Part shown: positions 61,070-64,000 of the stretch, in pieces | Numbering within the stretch: position 1 is the first letter of the stretch | How the letters are laid out: the number at the start of each line of letters is the position of its first letter | Source: Saccharomycopsis crataegensis | Lineage: Eukaryota > Ascomycota > Saccharomycetes > Ascoideales > Saccharomycopsidaceae | Direction of reading: 5' to 3' | DNA length: 64,000 nt | Assembly: GCF_037102585.1 (NCBI RefSeq) | Contig: NW_027043829.1 | Location: 2,108,001 to 2,172,000, forward strand | Translations under genes and position numbers: made by a program | The notes under the pieces: model-generated | Databases searched by the model: none | Told to the model about the DNA's origin: nothing | The model's input: only the letters and a program-made list of their open reading frames with translations

Positions 61070-62155
61070 ATGATCGCTTGTTATCCGGTACGGCAAGTAC
61101 TTAAAACTAGACTCTTTCCGGTTTCTTTGCGCAACGGACTCATACTGCTGAACCATTATAGTACAGTCCAAACACCTGACTATATCCAAGCAGCTCTCTC
61201 GGATGATATTTCAACTGTTCCTCTTTCATTCGATAAATTTTCCAATTATGAGTCGAGTTCTAAAAATTCTCCAATAGTCTTTCTTCATGGCTTATTTGGT
61301 TCCAAATCCAACAACAGAACTGTAGCCAAACAACTCTCGTCCCTCCTTACTCGTGATGTCTATTGTCTTGATCTTCGTAACCACGGGGACTCTCCTCATA
61401 CCAAATACCATGATTATCCATCGATTTCTGCTGATGTGGAAAAATTTCTTAAGGACGAAGGTTTGTTGGATCCACAGCCAATCATTATTGGTCATTCTAT
61501 GGGTGCTAAAACCGCGATGGCCATCGCCCTCCGCAAACCTAATTGGTTGAAGATGTTGATTGCTGTTGATAATGCCCCAGTTTCTTATCCATATTCCGCA
61601 GGCTCTAAGTTTTCCCGCTATGTTCGTTGTCTTCAGGAAATCACTACTCTTGCTGGTCCTCACGCCGTCATTTCCCGTACTGCAGCCGATGATCGATTGA
61701 GCAAAATTGAACCTTCTTTACCAGTTCGTCAATTCTTGTTGACCAATATATCCCGGAAAACAAAATCTGAAATCACTGACGAATTTGAGCTAAACAAGAA
61801 AAAATACCAAGATGATATCCACCACGTACCTGCTTTCAAGTCCAAGATTCCTCTTGGAACTCTTGGCTCCGCGATTGACAATGGTAACATTGCCGTTTGG
61901 CCATATGATTCAAATTACTCTCGCTTTGGCGGTGCGACCTTGTTTGTTAGAGGAACAGAGTCGACGTACGTTGCTGATGATGTGTTAGCGGAAATAGGAA
62001 AGTTTTTCCCAAGATTTGAAGTTAAAGATGTCAAGGCAGGCCATTGGTTGATAAGTGAAAATCCAAAGGAGTTTGTCGAAGTGGTTAAGGATTGGATCGA
62101 GTTCAAAGAAGAAGCTATAAAGGATGAGTTGGAAGGAAATAACCTTATCATTTGA
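61070..62155 (+). CDS. Alpha/beta hydrolase, Imo32/Eat1 family
   Basis: 361-residue mitochondrial-type alpha/beta hydrolase. The N terminus (MIACYPVRQVLKTRLFPVSL and on) is rich in R and hydrophobic residues and looks like a presequence. The core is SPIVFLHGLFGSKSNNRTVA (oxyanion region), DLRNHGDSPH, then the nucleophile elbow IIIGHSMGAKTAMAIALRK (Ser near 142), and the C-terminal GHWL supplying the histidine. This is the pattern of ABHD11-type proteins; in yeasts the family includes Imo32 and the ethanol acetyltransferase Eat1. The sequence cannot separate the two, so ester formation is possible but unproven. A TATAAAAG lies only 16 bases upstream of the ATG, which is too close to serve this start. 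Confidence 0.82.
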   Translation: MIACYPVRQVLKTRLFPVSLRNGLILLNHYSTVQTPDYIQAALSDDISTVPLSFDKFSNYESSSKNSPIVFLHGLFGSKSNNRTVAKQLSSLLTRDVYCLDLRNHGDSPHTKYHDYPSISADVEKFLKDEGLLDPQPIIIGHSMGAKTAMAIALRKPNWLKMLIAVDNAPVSYPYSAGSKFSRYVRCLQEITTLAGPHAVISRTAADDRLSKIEPSLPVRQFLLTNISRKTKSEITDEFELNKKKYQDDIHHVPAFKSKIPLGTLGSAIDNGNIAVWPYDSNYSRFGGATLFVRGTESTYVADDVLAEIGKFFPRFEVKDVKAGHWLISENPKEFVEVVKDWIEFKEEAIKDELEGNNLII

Positions 62156-64000
62156 ATGTACTTGCTTTCCTTTGATCATTATCTCGAATCCATATCTGGA
62201 AATTAAAATATGCTTAGAGGATTTCTGCCAAATTTTATTAATTACATAGAAGTGCTTAATGAAAAGCCGTCACACTATAGATAATTTGGAATATGTAAAA
62301 TGTAAAATATGATTAAAACTGTAGAAGCCTTTCATTATTCATAACGATAATAACGCACAGCAGCAGCTGTGGGCACCAGCGTACCTTTTGCCACATCCAA
62401 AATTTCAGAGAATGTACAATACGGTATATAAATTTTATAATTTTTCATCAAGATTGTGGAGAAATAGAAGCCACAGAAGATGTAATAATAACTGTGTATA
62501 AATAAAAGCAGATTCATGAGATCAGGTGAGGGTAAACATTCAAATTTGATCTGTAAGCTCCAGCTTTCTCAAGCAGTTTGTACTAGACACTGGTTAAAGG
62601 ATATAGAGCAGGTTGTGAGGAGTCTGTTCCAAGAAGAAAGAAATCTGATAAGTTCAATTATGATTCTATCATCTTATTAATGGAGATTATTTAGCTTTAT
62701 GCAGCGCTTCTTCAAAGAGGCAAAATCCTATTGATACATGTAATGCTTCCAGTATTTTACAATTTTGATACAACCGATAATCAGTGGGTAAGCTTAGAAA
62801 AGGGATTTCAAAAATTTTAAATATGATCTGAAATCAAAAGCTTTTCTGGGACCGGAAAGATAGGAAAAGAGAATATGCCAAAATGGAAAGTTAATGTATG
62901 AGAAGGCTAAAAGAAATGAAAAAAAAAATGAAAAAAGAAAAGAGAAGCTGATGCAAAAAATATAACAAGAATATTGCAAGGAATACCTCAAAAGCGAGAG
63001 CTTATTTCATATCATGAAGCTTCTGATGATGAAGTTATTGACATCACTATACCACCAAAATTTTGACAGTGCAAGAAAACCTCAGAGACTTTGTAATCAA
63101 TGGAATCAATGAAATCTAATAAAGAAAAAAAAAGTTAATGAATACCAGAAAATCTTTCCATAATCCTCTGTGAACTCGTTAATACTGATATAGAATTGTT
63201 AATTATAGAGGATTCAGGTGTTGAGGAATTTCAATTCAACATGCTCGGCGAAATTTCATGCTTATACCACGACCTAATACAAATATAAAGAAGAAAAAAT
63301 ACTAATAATCACTACTCTCTCTTTTTTCCAACTCAAAAGTATCTTTTATAGTGGATTCCCACCTCTCCCTTCTATTTGCGCTCTTGGTGAAGTCGACATA
63401 TATGGACCTAGTACCAACATCATAGGTTCCAAGACATCACAGTAAATGTGAGAAAAAAACATGGCATTTTCTTATTATATTTAGTACTTCTGGGATAATT
63501 TGTTTTGTTTAACCGAATATATTATCTGTCCATCATCCCGATTGCATAATTGAGCAAATCTCTCATGATATCACTAACAACTTCTTGGCCTAAAATTATA
63601 ATTGAACACATATGAGCCTGGAGACGGTGGAGGGAACAACTATTTTTCCACTGGATAACTGGCTAGTATATGTTCTCTCGTAAGTTTTAATTTGCTCAGA
63701 TTAAGTAATTCTTATGTTATTGTAGCAGGCGTTTTGGATTTTTGCCTAGAGGTTCCGAAGAATTTTTCACATTTTATTGCTTTTCTATTAAATTACATCA
63801 AATAAGATAATACTATGGTTCTGATTGACTTATACATATGGTCAGCAAAAAAATAATAACAGAGCTAATAGTAGCGGCAGTGAAGTACTAAGTTCGGACC
63901 ATGAATAACAGCCAAAGCAAGAAAGGCATTGCTACCTAAATGAAAAGATTAACCATTGAGCATTGGCACACTCATAAGCAGTACTTCCATATATAAGATG
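62156..64000. other. Right-end region without an intact gene
   Basis: 1.8 kb without an intact reading frame. It includes one coding-like island at about 62941-63066 (see separate entry). The rest is A/T-rich. No tRNA recognised. The edge truncates the region, so a gene beyond it cannot be ruled out. Confidence 0.5.
62941..63066 (+). pseudogene. Coding-like island, decayed
   Basis: Open stretch of 41 codons with protein-like composition (READAKNITRILQGIPQKRE and similar) and no start. It resembles the sort of residue left by an old mobile element or lost gene, but carries no diagnostic motif. It looks broken. Confidence 0.25.

Overview
The window is nuclear DNA of a budding yeast (Saccharomycotina). 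The gene set is typical of that group: TAF11, PRP11, ERS1, SDH5, MRP10, SIR2, TUB1, PPG1, ABZ1, HUB1, STE20, MIF2, WBP1, URE2, YLF2, an ESL1/ESL2-type gene, PRP19 and SPT3. Genes are compact, leucine is mostly TTG, intergenic DNA is T/A-rich, and short introns sit at the 5' ends of genes. CTG codons are scarce, and several fall where serine or another small residue fits better than leucine, so a CUG-Ser-type (or CUG-Ala-type) yeast is suspected. Proteins here are read with the standard code. No tRNA, rRNA or CRISPR array was seen, and no intact mobile element.

Left third (1-21.5 kb): TAF11, PRP11, ERS1 (minus, spliced), SDH5, a mitochondrial Mtf2-like gene (minus), MRP10 (minus, spliced), SIR2, TUB1 (minus, spliced), a cytochrome-b5-reductase-like PGA3 gene, a DUF1772 membrane protein, a spliced Zn2Cys6 regulator, a small spliced membrane protein (minus), a 542-residue protein of unknown function (minus) and a secreted-type L-asparaginase (minus).

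Middle (21.5-42.4 kb): a 2 kb spacer with tandem and inverted repeats, a Lys14-type Zn2Cys6 regulator, PPG1, ABZ1 (minus), HUB1, a small C2H2 protein (minus), a 1.4 kb spacer with a promoter-like element but no reading frame, S-formylglutathione hydrolase (minus), a CSN7-like PCI protein (minus), an MFS transporter, a 2 kb spacer with a decayed coding remnant, and STE20.

Right third (42.4-64 kb): a run of minus-strand genes, MIF2, WBP1, URE2, YLF2 (spliced), the ESL1/ESL2-type gene, PRP19 (spliced) and SPT3. Two plus-strand genes follow, a YCII-domain protein and an Imo32/Eat1-family hydrolase. The last 1.8 kb has no intact gene.

The genes do not form one pathway. Themes that recur are splicing (PRP11, PRP19, HUB1), RNA polymerase II transcription (TAF11, SPT3), mitochondrial function (SDH5, MRP10, Mtf2-like, YLF2, Imo32-like) and nitrogen metabolism (URE2, asparaginase). 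Seven genes needed splicing to give complete proteins; their exon limits are in the individual entries. I found no convincing wholly new system. The best leads are the codon evidence, the TATA-driven unit without an ORF near 32.3 kb, the unplaced small membrane protein and 542-residue protein, and the zinc cluster with an unusual spacing.
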